Shown one piece after another: positions 34,580 to 43,504 of a stretch of DNA of 64,000 nucleotides (positions are counted from its first letter, which is position 1; every line of letters starts with the position of its first letter). The stretch covers positions 1-64,000 of the forward strand of contig JACKQE010000002.1 in the NCBI GenBank assembly GCA_024233005.1, in the 5' to 3' direction. This stretch comes from Akkermansiaceae bacterium (GTDB taxonomy: Bacteria; Verrucomicrobiota; Verrucomicrobiia; Verrucomicrobiales; DEV007). A program made the translations under genes and the position numbers. The notes under the pieces were generated by a model, which saw nothing but the letters and a program-made list of their open reading frames with translations, did not search any database and was not told the DNA's origin.

Positions 34580-37252
34580 ATGTCACGAAGAATCTTTCAA
34601 AGTCTTGTGGTAATCCTGACCGCTCTGCCTGTCATTGGCTTGCGGGCGGCGACCCCCGTGTTTGAGAAAGACATCCGCCCCATTCTCAAAGCGCAGTGTT
34701 TCCAATGCCACGGGGAGGCTGGCGAGACCAAAGGCGGTCTCGATGTGCGCTTGCGGCGCTTCATCGCGAAAGGCGGGGAGTCCGGTCCGGCCATCGTCCC
34801 TGGAGCTCCCGCAAAAAGCCATTTGTTAGAACTGGTCAAGGCGGGCAAAATGCCCAAGGGCAAGGCCCGTCTCAGCGACGCACAGATCGCCACGCTGGAA
34901 GCCTGGATCGCGGGAGGCGCCCCCACCGTGCGGACCGAACCCGAGACCCTTGGTCCGGAGCACGCCTTCACCGACGAGGAGCGCGCCTGGTGGTCCCTCC
35001 AACCGGTAAAAAAGCCGGCGGTCCCCGCCCTGACCGGACTGGAGAATCCGGTCGATGCCTTTCTGGCGAAGGCGATGCGGGAGAAACATCTCGACTTCTC
35101 TCCAGAAGCGGATCCTGTGACCCTGCTGCGCCGTCTGACCTTCGACCTCACCGGCTTGCCGCCGACACCGGAGGAAGTGGACACCTTTCTCAACGAGACC
35201 AAGCGGGATGCCGGGGCGGCTTATGTCGCGGCGGTGGACCGTCTCCTGGGGACGCCCGCCTACGGTGAACGGTGGGGACGTCACTGGCTCGACGTGGCGG
35301 GCTACGCGGATTCCGACGGATTCACGGAGCGGGATCTGGAGCGAAAGGAAGCCTACCGTTACCGGGATTATGTGATTGCCTCGCTCAACGCGGACAAACC
35401 CTACGATGAGTTTGTGCGGGAGCAGCTCGCGGGGGATGAGATCGCGGCGCGCGAGGGCCTGAACGCGAATTCCCCGACTGCGGCGGAGCGGGAGCGGTAT
35501 GCCACCCTGCTCAAGGCCACGGGATTCCTGCGCATGGCTCCCGATGGAACAGGGGTGCAGAATGACGTGGCGGCTCGCAATGCCTGCGTCAGTGACACCC
35601 TTAAAATCGTGGGCACCTCTCTTTACGGTCTCACCGTGGGATGCGCCCAGTGCCATGACCATCGCTACGATCCCATCACTCAGGCCGATTATTACCGGCT
35701 GCGGGCGGTCTTTGAGCCGGGTTTTGACACCAAGAACTGGCGGGCCCCGGGGAGCCGGCTGGTCTCCCTCCAGACGAAAGAGCAGAAGGCCGAGGCCGAC
35801 CGGATCGAGGAGGAGGCCAAGAAGATCGATGCGGTGCGCCTGGAAAAACAGGAGGCATTCATTACCGAAGTGTTGGACAAGGAACTTGCCAAGGCGGAGG
35901 AGGCAGACCGCGGGGCATTGCGTGCCGCCTACCGGGAGGTCGCGGCGAAACGGACCCCGGAGCAGACCGCTCTCCTGAAAAAATATCCCCGGGTCAACCA
36001 ACTCAGCGCCGGATCGCTTTATCTGTATGACACCACCTACCAGACGAAGCACGCCGACGAATTGAAAAAGCTGACCGCGGAGGCCACGGAGGTCCGGGCC
36101 ACCAAACCGTTGGGTGATTTCGTGCAGGCCTTCACGGAGGTGCCGAAAGCTCCCAACGCCATCCCGGCGACGTTTGTCTTCCACCGGGGCGACCCGGAAC
36201 AGCCCCAGGAGGCGGTCAGGCCCTCCGACCTCACCGTGCTCGCCGGTTGGCGTGCCGTGGAGATTCCCGAGAATGACACCACTCTCTCCAGCAGTGGACG
36301 CCGCCTTGCGTTCGCGGAGCGGCTTACCGATGGGAAGCATCCCTTGTTGGTCCGCGTTCTGGTGAACCGGGTTTGGATGCACCATTTCGGCAAAGGGCTG
36401 GTCGCCTCAGCGGGGGATTTCGGGGCTCTGGGTGAGAAACCGAGCCATCCGGAGTTGCTCGACTGGCTGGCCTGCGATTTCGTGGAAAATGGATGGAGCC
36501 TGAAGTCGCTCCACCGTCGTCTCCTTCTGACCCGGGCCTACCGGCAAAGCTCGCGCCGGGAGGGGGGGCGCGAGACGATCGATCCCGACAACCGTCTCCT
36601 GAGTCGGCAGAACGTCCGCCGTCTCGAGGCGGAAACGCTGCGCGATGCCCTGCTGAGCGTCTCCGGCAAACTCAATCCCAACCTCGCCGGTCAACCCGTG
36701 CCGGTCATGTACAACGAGGAAGGGCAGGTTGTGATCGGGGTCGACACCACGGACACCGCGGGTCGCCAAACCGGAAAATTCATCGGACTGAACGGCGAAG
36801 AGAACCGCCGCAGCATTTATGTCCAGGTGCGACGGACCCGGCCGTTGGAAATGTTCGCCGCTTTTGATGCGCCCAGCATGATGGAGGCCAATTGCGACAC
36901 CCGACCGGTGACCACGGTGAGTCCGCAGAGCCTGCTTTTGATGAACAACACCGGGATGCGGGAATACGCCCAGGATTTCGCTGTGCGCCTCCAGCAGGAA
37001 TGCGGCACTGATGTGGCACGGCAGGTGGACCGGGCCTGGCGACTGAGCTACAGCAGACCCCCGGCGGAGGAAGACCTCAAGGCGGCGGTCGGATTCGTCA
37101 CTGCTCAGACCGCTCATTACTACGAGCATCCTGCCAAGCTGGAACGGGTCACCGGACCAGCGGAGAAAGACAACGCGGCCCCCGATTTGCTGGGTTTGAC
37201 GGCTCTCTGCCACGCTCTCGTCAGCGCGAACGAGTTCCTCTACGTGGACTGA
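34580..37252 (+). CDS. PSD1/planctomycete cytochrome c protein (DUF1549, DUF1553), solitary
   Basis: 890 residues from the ATG at 34580 (MSRRIFQSLVVILTALPVIG, signal peptide); the open frame continues upstream to 34049 but overlaps the macroglobulin gene on the other strand. Heme site C40-F-Q-C43-H44 in a cytochrome c domain, then DUF1549 (ERWGRHWLDVAGYADSDGFT), the block CAQCHDHRYDPITQADYYRL, a Glu/Lys-rich coiled coil, and DUF1553 (LVRVLVNRVWMHHFGKGLVA, SPQSLLLMNNTGM). It is a paralog of the protein at 21155-23770. Unlike that copy it has no DUF1501 gene downstream: a glycosidase gene faces it instead. Confidence 0.92.
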   Translation: MSRRIFQSLVVILTALPVIGLRAATPVFEKDIRPILKAQCFQCHGEAGETKGGLDVRLRRFIAKGGESGPAIVPGAPAKSHLLELVKAGKMPKGKARLSDAQIATLEAWIAGGAPTVRTEPETLGPEHAFTDEERAWWSLQPVKKPAVPALTGLENPVDAFLAKAMREKHLDFSPEADPVTLLRRLTFDLTGLPPTPEEVDTFLNETKRDAGAAYVAAVDRLLGTPAYGERWGRHWLDVAGYADSDGFTERDLERKEAYRYRDYVIASLNADKPYDEFVREQLAGDEIAAREGLNANSPTAAERERYATLLKATGFLRMAPDGTGVQNDVAARNACVSDTLKIVGTSLYGLTVGCAQCHDHRYDPITQADYYRLRAVFEPGFDTKNWRAPGSRLVSLQTKEQKAEADRIEEEAKKIDAVRLEKQEAFITEVLDKELAKAEEADRGALRAAYREVAAKRTPEQTALLKKYPRVNQLSAGSLYLYDTTYQTKHADELKKLTAEATEVRATKPLGDFVQAFTEVPKAPNAIPATFVFHRGDPEQPQEAVRPSDLTVLAGWRAVEIPENDTTLSSSGRRLAFAERLTDGKHPLLVRVLVNRVWMHHFGKGLVASAGDFGALGEKPSHPELLDWLACDFVENGWSLKSLHRRLLLTRAYRQSSRREGGRETIDPDNRLLSRQNVRRLEAETLRDALLSVSGKLNPNLAGQPVPVMYNEEGQVVIGVDTTDTAGRQTGKFIGLNGEENRRSIYVQVRRTRPLEMFAAFDAPSMMEANCDTRPVTTVSPQSLLLMNNTGMREYAQDFAVRLQQECGTDVARQVDRAWRLSYSRPPAEEDLKAAVGFVTAQTAHYYEHPAKLERVTGPAEKDNAAPDLLGLTALCHALVSANEFLYVD

Positions 37253-37361
37253 GTCGGTGGCACCGCGGAACGTGGCGCATGACTTGGTTCGGGGCCGGTG
37301 GATTGAAAGTGTCCGCTGTGTGGTGGCGGTTGAATCGCCCACGGCAATGTGTCCAACGCCA

Positions 37362-39110
37362 TCAATCCACGGACTTCAACACAACGACGCTTCCCACATA
37401 GGCGGTGGCTTTTTTTCCGGCTTCGAATTCCAGCGCCGGTCCTTCGGGTTTGGGAAGGGGCGTTGGGCCGGTGTGCTCCAGCAGCGTGATGCTCCCGAGA
37501 CTGATGGCAAGATCGCTTGAACCGGAAAAGGCCAGATGAAAGGGCATTCTCATATGGCTCAGGATGATGGGTAGTTTCGGATAGGCCCGGGCGAGAATGA
37601 TTCCCTGGGATCGGTCCCGGAGGACAACCGACTCGAGACGGAAGGTGTCCCCGACATGGAATTCTACCGTCCAAGGGCCGAGGCGGACCGTGAATCCCTC
37701 GCCCGCGGTGGGTAGCGCCAGGGTGAAATCGAGTGTCCCGGAGTCAGGCAACGGGAAGTCCGCCCTTGCAGTGACCGTGGCCGGTGCGTCACGCACATGA
37801 AGGGAGTGACGTCGGTGAGTCCAAGGCGAAGGGGCATTCCAGAACGGACCGATGGCGTCGGTGAAGGAATCGGCAAAGACAACCCGGGCCGGGTGGGGAG
37901 GTTCCGGTGTCGCCGGCGGGGCCTGCCCGGTGCGCCCGTGAAACAGTTGGAGATACCGGGTGCTGCTAAGCGGGTGCAGGGAAGCATAGGGAGCGATGAA
38001 ATCAGGGGTAGTGCCGGGAAGGTTCCAATACCCGGGGAGGATGGAATGGTCGACGAAGCCATAGTCGTAGGAAGTCAGGTAATGCTCAAAGTAGAGGCAG
38101 TAAGCGATGTCATTTTCAAGGATCCACTGGTGCATGCGCTCGATGAAAGCGGGATCGTCGTTGCCGCCCCACGCGTCATCCTCGGGGAATCGGTCACCTT
38201 CAAGGATGCCCCATTCTGAGATGGCGAAGCGTTTTCCGTGCTCCTTCGCGAAAGTCAGGTAGCTGTCGAGACTGGAATAGGTGCCCGGCTGCATCTCGCC
38301 AGAATAGGGATCGCGCATTTTTCCATGGGCGACGAAGTCCCAACTCCACTGGCGCAGATCCTTCCAATCGTGCGTTTGGTCCCGGGGCATTTCGTATTTC
38401 TGCCAGTAGTAGATGCCCGAGCTGTCATAAATGTCGCAGGAGATGATGTCGACGAACGCGTCGCCGGGCCAGGCGTCCCGGGTGGGGAGGAAGTCGACGT
38501 CAGGATTGCCCACGATGACTCCCCAAACCCAGGTAAAACCGGCTCCGGGCACGCTCATCATGGTGTCGTGGATCTGGCGCCAGTAGGCGATAAAGAGCGG
38601 CCAAGTTTCAGGATTGCCGATCAGGGCGTAGCGGCTCTCCTTCGCCGGCAGATTGAATTCCCAAGCGAGACGGAGATGGCACTTCCCAAGTCCTTGGGCG
38701 ACGAGGGTTTTCGCCAGGACTTTGAAATGGGGATTGAATTTGCCGTCCGCTCCCTTTTGCCAGCGTTCTGGAAGATCCCTGTAGTCAGGGGCTCCGTGTT
38801 GAGGGTGATCGGGGAACATGGGCAGGGCAAACTCGATTTGAGGACGTTTGCGTTTTCCTTCCGGGAAGGCCTCACGCCATTTCTGCAGGGTGTAGCCGAT
38901 GCCTGCCTCCGGATTGGTTCCGGTGAAGTCGTCCCACGTGGTGGCGAAGAGATTCTCCCCCACGATGGGGACCGGAGCGCCCGTCCAAGCCTCCCAAGCC
39001 TTCAATCGTGGCAGGTCGGCGGTCGTGGTGTGCATGCCAAACATCGTTTCAGCCGGGCTCCGGGCTGGCCCAACCAAAGCGAGGGCGATCCAAAGGCAGG
39101 CTCTCATCAA
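37362..39110 (-). CDS. Secreted GH26-like glycoside hydrolase
   Basis: 582 residues with a signal peptide (CLWIALALVGPARSPAE). The first ~390 residues look like a TIM-barrel beta-mannanase-type enzyme. The likely acid/base is Glu151 in HLRLAWEFN and the likely nucleophile Glu299 in FAISEWGILEG. PGAGFTWVWGVIVGNPD and DIISCDIYDSSGIYYW lie between. This order and spacing fit family GH26. The C-terminal ~160 residues (AFSGSSDLAISLGSITLLEH region) look like a beta-sandwich carbohydrate-binding or galactose-binding-like module. Substrate is probably a mannan or mixed glucan, but not proven. Its gene is convergent with the solitary PSD1 gene. Confidence 0.75.
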   Translation of the reverse strand: MMRACLWIALALVGPARSPAETMFGMHTTTADLPRLKAWEAWTGAPVPIVGENLFATTWDDFTGTNPEAGIGYTLQKWREAFPEGKRKRPQIEFALPMFPDHPQHGAPDYRDLPERWQKGADGKFNPHFKVLAKTLVAQGLGKCHLRLAWEFNLPAKESRYALIGNPETWPLFIAYWRQIHDTMMSVPGAGFTWVWGVIVGNPDVDFLPTRDAWPGDAFVDIISCDIYDSSGIYYWQKYEMPRDQTHDWKDLRQWSWDFVAHGKMRDPYSGEMQPGTYSSLDSYLTFAKEHGKRFAISEWGILEGDRFPEDDAWGGNDDPAFIERMHQWILENDIAYCLYFEHYLTSYDYGFVDHSILPGYWNLPGTTPDFIAPYASLHPLSSTRYLQLFHGRTGQAPPATPEPPHPARVVFADSFTDAIGPFWNAPSPWTHRRHSLHVRDAPATVTARADFPLPDSGTLDFTLALPTAGEGFTVRLGPWTVEFHVGDTFRLESVVLRDRSQGIILARAYPKLPIILSHMRMPFHLAFSGSSDLAISLGSITLLEHTGPTPLPKPEGPALEFEAGKKATAYVGSVVVLKSVD

Positions 39111-39307
39111 TAGGAGCCTCCGGGAACGATGGAAAGTGCGGGGCGGGGGGCAGGCATGCGGACGAAAAGGGAAAAACGGCAGAGGGCGGTGAGTCTATTA
39201 TCGTAAATATAAATTGTATAGATACTCCTTGAAATTTAGCTGATTCCTCTATATTTTCTAGAAAATTCTCATCCATTTTTCTCGATCCCCTCGAAATTCT
39301 TCCCGAC

Positions 39308-40624
39308 ATGCCTCCCGTCGAGACTCTTTCCATTTCCACTGCCATCCCGGAAGAGAGGGGACCTGAGGTCCTTCTGGGGACGGTCGCTTTGGCGGACTGT
39401 CGGTGGTATGGGCACCATCCCACCTACTTCCGGGCCATGGCTCAAGCTCTGCTCTCGGCCGGTTACCGGGTGGTGGCCATTTGTCCGGAGCCTGTCCGGT
39501 GCGGAAGTGTCGTGGCCTTGGTTCCTGGCTGGGCAGACCGCTTCCACCCGGTGAAATTTGAGGATCCGCCTTGTTATCTGCCGATCCCCCGTGTTGACCA
39601 TGATCCTCTGAGCACCCTGCAGCGTTGGCAACGGATGAGGAATGCCCTGCGGCTTGCCGAAGCGGAAACTGGATGGAAAGTGGATTTCGTCTTTTTTTGC
39701 TGGCTGGACTCCTTCCTGCGGTTCGCCTTTTCCGCTGGCTTGCCCGGAATGATCGCGGTGCCCTGGAGTGGACTTTATTTCCGCAACCATCATCTCTTGT
39801 CCGATGAGGAGAAGTGCAAAGGGGACGTCGTCCGCTTTCTCAAAGGAGATCGTCTTCTGCGGCATGAGCAATGCCATGCCGTCGGACTTTTGGATGAGCG
39901 TCCGTCCGAGTATTTGGAAACGCATTATGGGGTGCGTCCGGTAATGTTTCCCGACATCACCAACGAGGATCTTCCAGTTGTTCCCACTGAATTGAACTGC
40001 CGGATTCGCGAGCGGGCCAGGGGAAGATTGGTTTTGGGTATGATCAGCCTGGAACCCCGGAAGGGATTTCTGACGCTGCTGCGAATCGCCGAAGCCGCCA
40101 AGGACCGGTCCTGGTTTTTTGTCTTCACGGGGCCTTTCAAAACCGAATGGTTCAGCCGTGAGGAAATGGCCTACCTTCATGCCATGAAAGCAAAGGCTGA
40201 CGGGGGGGAGATTGACCATCTCTGGCTCGATCTGGATGGCGCCCGAATTCCCGATGGTGAGGAATACAACAGTCTGGTGGACGCTTTCGACATCATCATG
40301 GCGGTTTATCCCGGTTGGCAGGGGAGCAGCAACGCTCTCACCAAAGCATCGGTTTTCCGCAAACCTGTGCTCGCCAGCGTTGGCGGATGCATTGAAAGTC
40401 GAGTCCGGGAGTTTCGTTTGGGAATCTGCATCGACGTCTCCCTGGGAACCGGCGCGGCGTTCCAGGCCATCGAGTGCCTTTCCCGGGGGGAGAATCTGCA
40501 CAGGGAGCCCCTCCAGCCCCGGTTTGACGAGTATCATCGTCACCATTCCAGCGGACAGCTGCAACGCAGTCTGATAGAGATTATTCAAGCCTCCCTGCCG
40601 GGGCATGCGCCCTTGCTGGATTGA
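39308..40624 (+). CDS. Glycosyltransferase, GT-B type
   Basis: 438 residues. The N-terminal domain has LADCRWYGHHPTYFRAMAQA then GYRVVAICPEP, a GT-B nucleotide-free half. The C-terminal domain has LGMISLEPRKGFLTLLRIAE, WFFVFTGPFK, and GSSNALTKASVFRKPVLASV followed by GGCIESRVREFRLGICIDV. The last block matches the donor-binding region of family-4-like transferases. No signal peptide. The gene stands alone, so the acceptor is unknown. The upstream 120 bases are AT-rich; TTGAAA at 39229-39234 and TATATT at 39250-39255 could be a promoter, although the 15-base spacer is short. Confidence 0.78.
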   Translation: MPPVETLSISTAIPEERGPEVLLGTVALADCRWYGHHPTYFRAMAQALLSAGYRVVAICPEPVRCGSVVALVPGWADRFHPVKFEDPPCYLPIPRVDHDPLSTLQRWQRMRNALRLAEAETGWKVDFVFFCWLDSFLRFAFSAGLPGMIAVPWSGLYFRNHHLLSDEEKCKGDVVRFLKGDRLLRHEQCHAVGLLDERPSEYLETHYGVRPVMFPDITNEDLPVVPTELNCRIRERARGRLVLGMISLEPRKGFLTLLRIAEAAKDRSWFFVFTGPFKTEWFSREEMAYLHAMKAKADGGEIDHLWLDLDGARIPDGEEYNSLVDAFDIIMAVYPGWQGSSNALTKASVFRKPVLASVGGCIESRVREFRLGICIDVSLGTGAAFQAIECLSRGENLHREPLQPRFDEYHRHHSSGQLQRSLIEIIQASLPGHAPLLD

Positions 40625-40637
40625 AATTGCCGGTTCC

Positions 40638-41432
40638 TCAACCGCGCAGGATGAGCTCCACCGGGCAATGGTCCGAGCCCGTCACCTGGGAATGGATCGA
40701 AGCGGAGACCAGCTGCGGCAGTAGTGATCCGGAGATGCAGAAATAGTCGAGCCGCCAGCCCACATTCCTTTGGCGGGCCCCCCCTCGGAAGCTCCACCAG
40801 GAATAATGACCTGGTTCGCCCGGATGCAGATGGCGAAACGTATCGATGAATCCGGCTTCGATCAGTCGAGTGAAGCCGGCTCGCTCTTCATCGCTGAACC
40901 CCGCGCTGTTCCGGTTCTCTTTGGGCCGGGCGATGTCCAGTTCAGTGTGGGACACATTGAGATCCCCGCAGAGGATGACCGGCTTTGTCTGCTCCAACCG
41001 TTGGAGGTGTTCCAGAAAATCCCGATCCCAGGCCTGTCGGTAGGGCAGCCGGCGCAACTCATCCTGGGCGTTTGGGGTGTAAACATTGACGAGCCAGAAT
41101 TTTTCGAACTCAGCCGAGATGACTCGGCCTTCCTGATCGTGCCGGGGGTCCTTCATTCCCAAAAGAACTGAAACCGGAGCCTGCTTTGAAAAGATAGCCG
41201 TCCCGGAATAGCCCTTTTTCTCAGCAACATTCCAGGAGGCATGCCAATCCCGCAAACAATCCGGAAGGCTCACTTGCTCTGGAGAAGCCTTGGTTTCCTG
41301 CAAACAAAGAAAATCCGGCACGTGCTCGGTCACATATTCGGAGAACCCTTTTCCCAAAGCGGCACGGAACCCGTTCACATTCCAGGAATGAAACTTGAGA
41401 GTGTCCTGATGCGGGATGAATGGCGCGTTCAT
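40638..41432 (-). CDS. xth: Exodeoxyribonuclease III
   Basis: 264 residues, normal length. This Mg-dependent AP endonuclease/3'-exonuclease works in base-excision repair with endonuclease III-type enzymes. All motifs are seen: HSWNVNGFRA, FLCLQETKAS (metal Glu), VNVYTPNA, CGDLNVSHTELDIARPKEN (Asp/Asn pair), GWRLDYFCIS and the catalytic SDHCPVELIL. Convergent with the glycosyltransferase, 13 bases apart. Confidence 0.95.
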   Translation of the reverse strand: MNAPFIPHQDTLKFHSWNVNGFRAALGKGFSEYVTEHVPDFLCLQETKASPEQVSLPDCLRDWHASWNVAEKKGYSGTAIFSKQAPVSVLLGMKDPRHDQEGRVISAEFEKFWLVNVYTPNAQDELRRLPYRQAWDRDFLEHLQRLEQTKPVILCGDLNVSHTELDIARPKENRNSAGFSDEERAGFTRLIEAGFIDTFRHLHPGEPGHYSWWSFRGGARQRNVGWRLDYFCISGSLLPQLVSASIHSQVTGSDHCPVELILRG

Positions 41433-41584
41433 GCAGTTACTAAGTAAATTTTCTGGCTTGACGAAGGGCGCACCTATGGGAACAGTTCCACGGGTTTTAA
41501 CTGGTTTTCTTATTTAAAGCTTTGTGGCCAAGGTTTCCGGAGGGGTCTCGGAATCTTCGCTCTAGTGAACCACTGTCCCAAGCC

Positions 41585-42535
41585 ATGATCGACGTTGTCA
41601 ACATTTGCAAGAAATTCGGAAACAAAGTTGCCGTGGACAATCTGTCCTTCTCGGTGGCGAAAGGTGAAGTCCTTGGTTTTCTGGGACCCAATGGCGCCGG
41701 GAAGTCCACCACCATGCGCATGGTGACGGGCTATCTCCCTCCCACATCAGGCACCGCCAGCATCGGGGGGGCCGACATTGTGGAGAATGAGATCGCGGCC
41801 AAGTCCAAGATGGGTTACCTGCCGGAGAATGCCCCGCTCTATACTGAGATGACGGTGCGGGACTTCCTCCGATTCTCCGCCGAGCTGCGCGGGGTGCCCA
41901 AGTCACAGGTCGCCGGAGCAGTCGACAAGGCGGTCGAAACCTGTTTCCTCGAGCGGGTCTATAACCAGAGCATCGACACCCTTTCCAAGGGCTACCGGCA
42001 CCGCACCTGTCTCGCCCAGTCCATCATTCACGATCCTGAAGTGCTCATTCTCGACGAGCCCACCGACGGGCTGGATCCGAACCAGAAACACGAAGTCCGC
42101 CAACTGATCAAACGAATGGGCAAGGAGAAGGCGATCATTTTCTCGACCCACATTCTCGAGGAGGTGGAAGCCTCCTGCACGCGGGCCATCATCATTGATC
42201 GTGGACGCGTCATTGCCGATGGCACTCCTGACTCCCTCAAAGCTCGCGCCCGGCATGCGGGCACGGTGCTCTGCCGTCTCAGTGGTCTCGCCGGCTCGGG
42301 CATCCGGCATGAGTTGGAGAAAATCGCGGGTGTGGAGCAGGTGGAAGTGGTGGAAGAATCAGACAAGGGACTGAGCGCCCATGTCTTCGCCGCCAAAGCC
42401 CGGCGTGCCGATCTTTCAGGTGCCATTTTTGGCCTGGCCAAAGAAAAAAATCTCGTTCTGCACGAGCTCCACACGGAAGACGGCCGTCTCGACGACCTGT
42501 TCCGTGAGATCACCAAGCGAGACGTGGAATCCTGA
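41585..42535 (+). CDS. ABC transporter ATPase, GldA-like
   Basis: 316 residues from the ATG at 41585 (MIDVVNICKKFGNKVAVDNL). Walker A GFLGPNGAGKSTTMRMVTGY, signature LSKGYRHRTCLAQSI in the rearranged order typical of the GldA/export group, Walker B VLILDEPTDGLDPNQ, and switch His in IFSTHILEEVE. The C-terminal ~90 residues are the usual extra domain of this exporter group. It heads a four-gene set with the permease, a GldG-like protein and a DUF4340 protein. In Bacteroidetes the equivalent GldAFG is needed for gliding; in other phyla the cargo is unknown. Confidence 0.92.
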   Translation: MIDVVNICKKFGNKVAVDNLSFSVAKGEVLGFLGPNGAGKSTTMRMVTGYLPPTSGTASIGGADIVENEIAAKSKMGYLPENAPLYTEMTVRDFLRFSAELRGVPKSQVAGAVDKAVETCFLERVYNQSIDTLSKGYRHRTCLAQSIIHDPEVLILDEPTDGLDPNQKHEVRQLIKRMGKEKAIIFSTHILEEVEASCTRAIIIDRGRVIADGTPDSLKARARHAGTVLCRLSGLAGSGIRHELEKIAGVEQVEVVEESDKGLSAHVFAAKARRADLSGAIFGLAKEKNLVLHELHTEDGRLDDLFREITKRDVES

Positions 42536-42622
42536 TGTGACCCGGGGCGCGCCATCGGCGTGGTCGCTGCGTGCTCGATTTTTCCCACCCATTGTTGTTT
42601 CCATCCATCCCTCTTCTACGAC

Positions 42623-43453
42623 ATGTTCGAAACCTTTGTCAGCTTCCTCATTCCTGCCCTCGTGGTGGCGGCTATCTTCGTGGTGCTGCTTCTCTTTGTG
42701 GCGCCCCGCGAACTGAGAACCATTTGCTTCCGCGAGCTGCGGAGTTACTTTTTTTCGCCCATCGCCTATGTCTGCGTGGTGATTTTCCTCATCATCTCGA
42801 ATGTCATCACGTTCTGGTTCGGCGGGGCGCTGGAGCGGGGTGAAGCCGAGCTTTACGGCTCCTACTTCCAGTACATCCCATGGTATCTGATCGTCATCGC
42901 TCCCGCCGTTGGCATGCGCCTTTGGTCTGAGGAACACCGTCTTGGCACCATCGAGCTGCTGCTGACCATGCCGATCGCTCCGTGGCATGCCATTTTGGGC
43001 AAATTCCTGGCTGCCTCGGTCGTCATTTTTGCCATGCTGGTGCTGTCCTTCCCGGTAGTGATCACCATGAATTATCTCGGTGATCCTGACAATGGCGTCA
43101 TACTTGCCGGCTTCACCGCCTGTCTCTTGACCGGTCTGTGTTTCCTTGCCGTGACCAGCGTCATTTCCGCGGTGACTCGCAGCCAGGTTGTGGCCCTGCT
43201 GGTTTCCATCGTCCTCTGCCTTGCCCTCTGGTTAGGCGGTTTGAATCCCTTAGTCGAACTGCTGGATACCATGCGCGGCCCCGGGCTGGTTTTCTGGCCT
43301 GCCGTCAAGCTCCTCAGCTCGATCAGTGTCATGCCCCATTTCAATGAACTGGCCAAAGGGGTTCTCGGTTTCCGTGACATCGTCTTTTTCGCCAGCTTCA
43401 TCGCCTTCTGTCTATTCACCACTGCCATGGTCATCAGACTCAAGCGCGCCTGA
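42623..43453 (+). CDS. ABC-2 type permease, GldF-like
   Basis: 276 residues from the ATG at 42623, preceded by CCATCCCTCTTCTACGAC, a pyrimidine-rich tract. Six or seven membrane spans. Early motifs CFRELRSYFFSPIAYVCVVI and MRLWSEEHRLGTIELLLTMP are diagnostic of the GldF/NosY-type permease family, where the latter sequence is the coupling helix. It follows the ATPase by 87 bases and precedes the GldG-like gene by 51 bases, so the genes form one operon. Confidence 0.9.
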   Translation: MFETFVSFLIPALVVAAIFVVLLLFVAPRELRTICFRELRSYFFSPIAYVCVVIFLIISNVITFWFGGALERGEAELYGSYFQYIPWYLIVIAPAVGMRLWSEEHRLGTIELLLTMPIAPWHAILGKFLAASVVIFAMLVLSFPVVITMNYLGDPDNGVILAGFTACLLTGLCFLAVTSVISAVTRSQVVALLVSIVLCLALWLGGLNPLVELLDTMRGPGLVFWPAVKLLSSISVMPHFNELAKGVLGFRDIVFFASFIAFCLFTTAMVIRLKRA

Positions 43454-43504
43454 TTCTGTTACCGGTATCCCCACTTTAATTCTGACCTGACTGCATCCAT
43501 CCCT

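Noticed and set aside
34826..36385. 519-residue minus-strand frame
   Set aside because: Antisense shadow of the second PSD1 gene.
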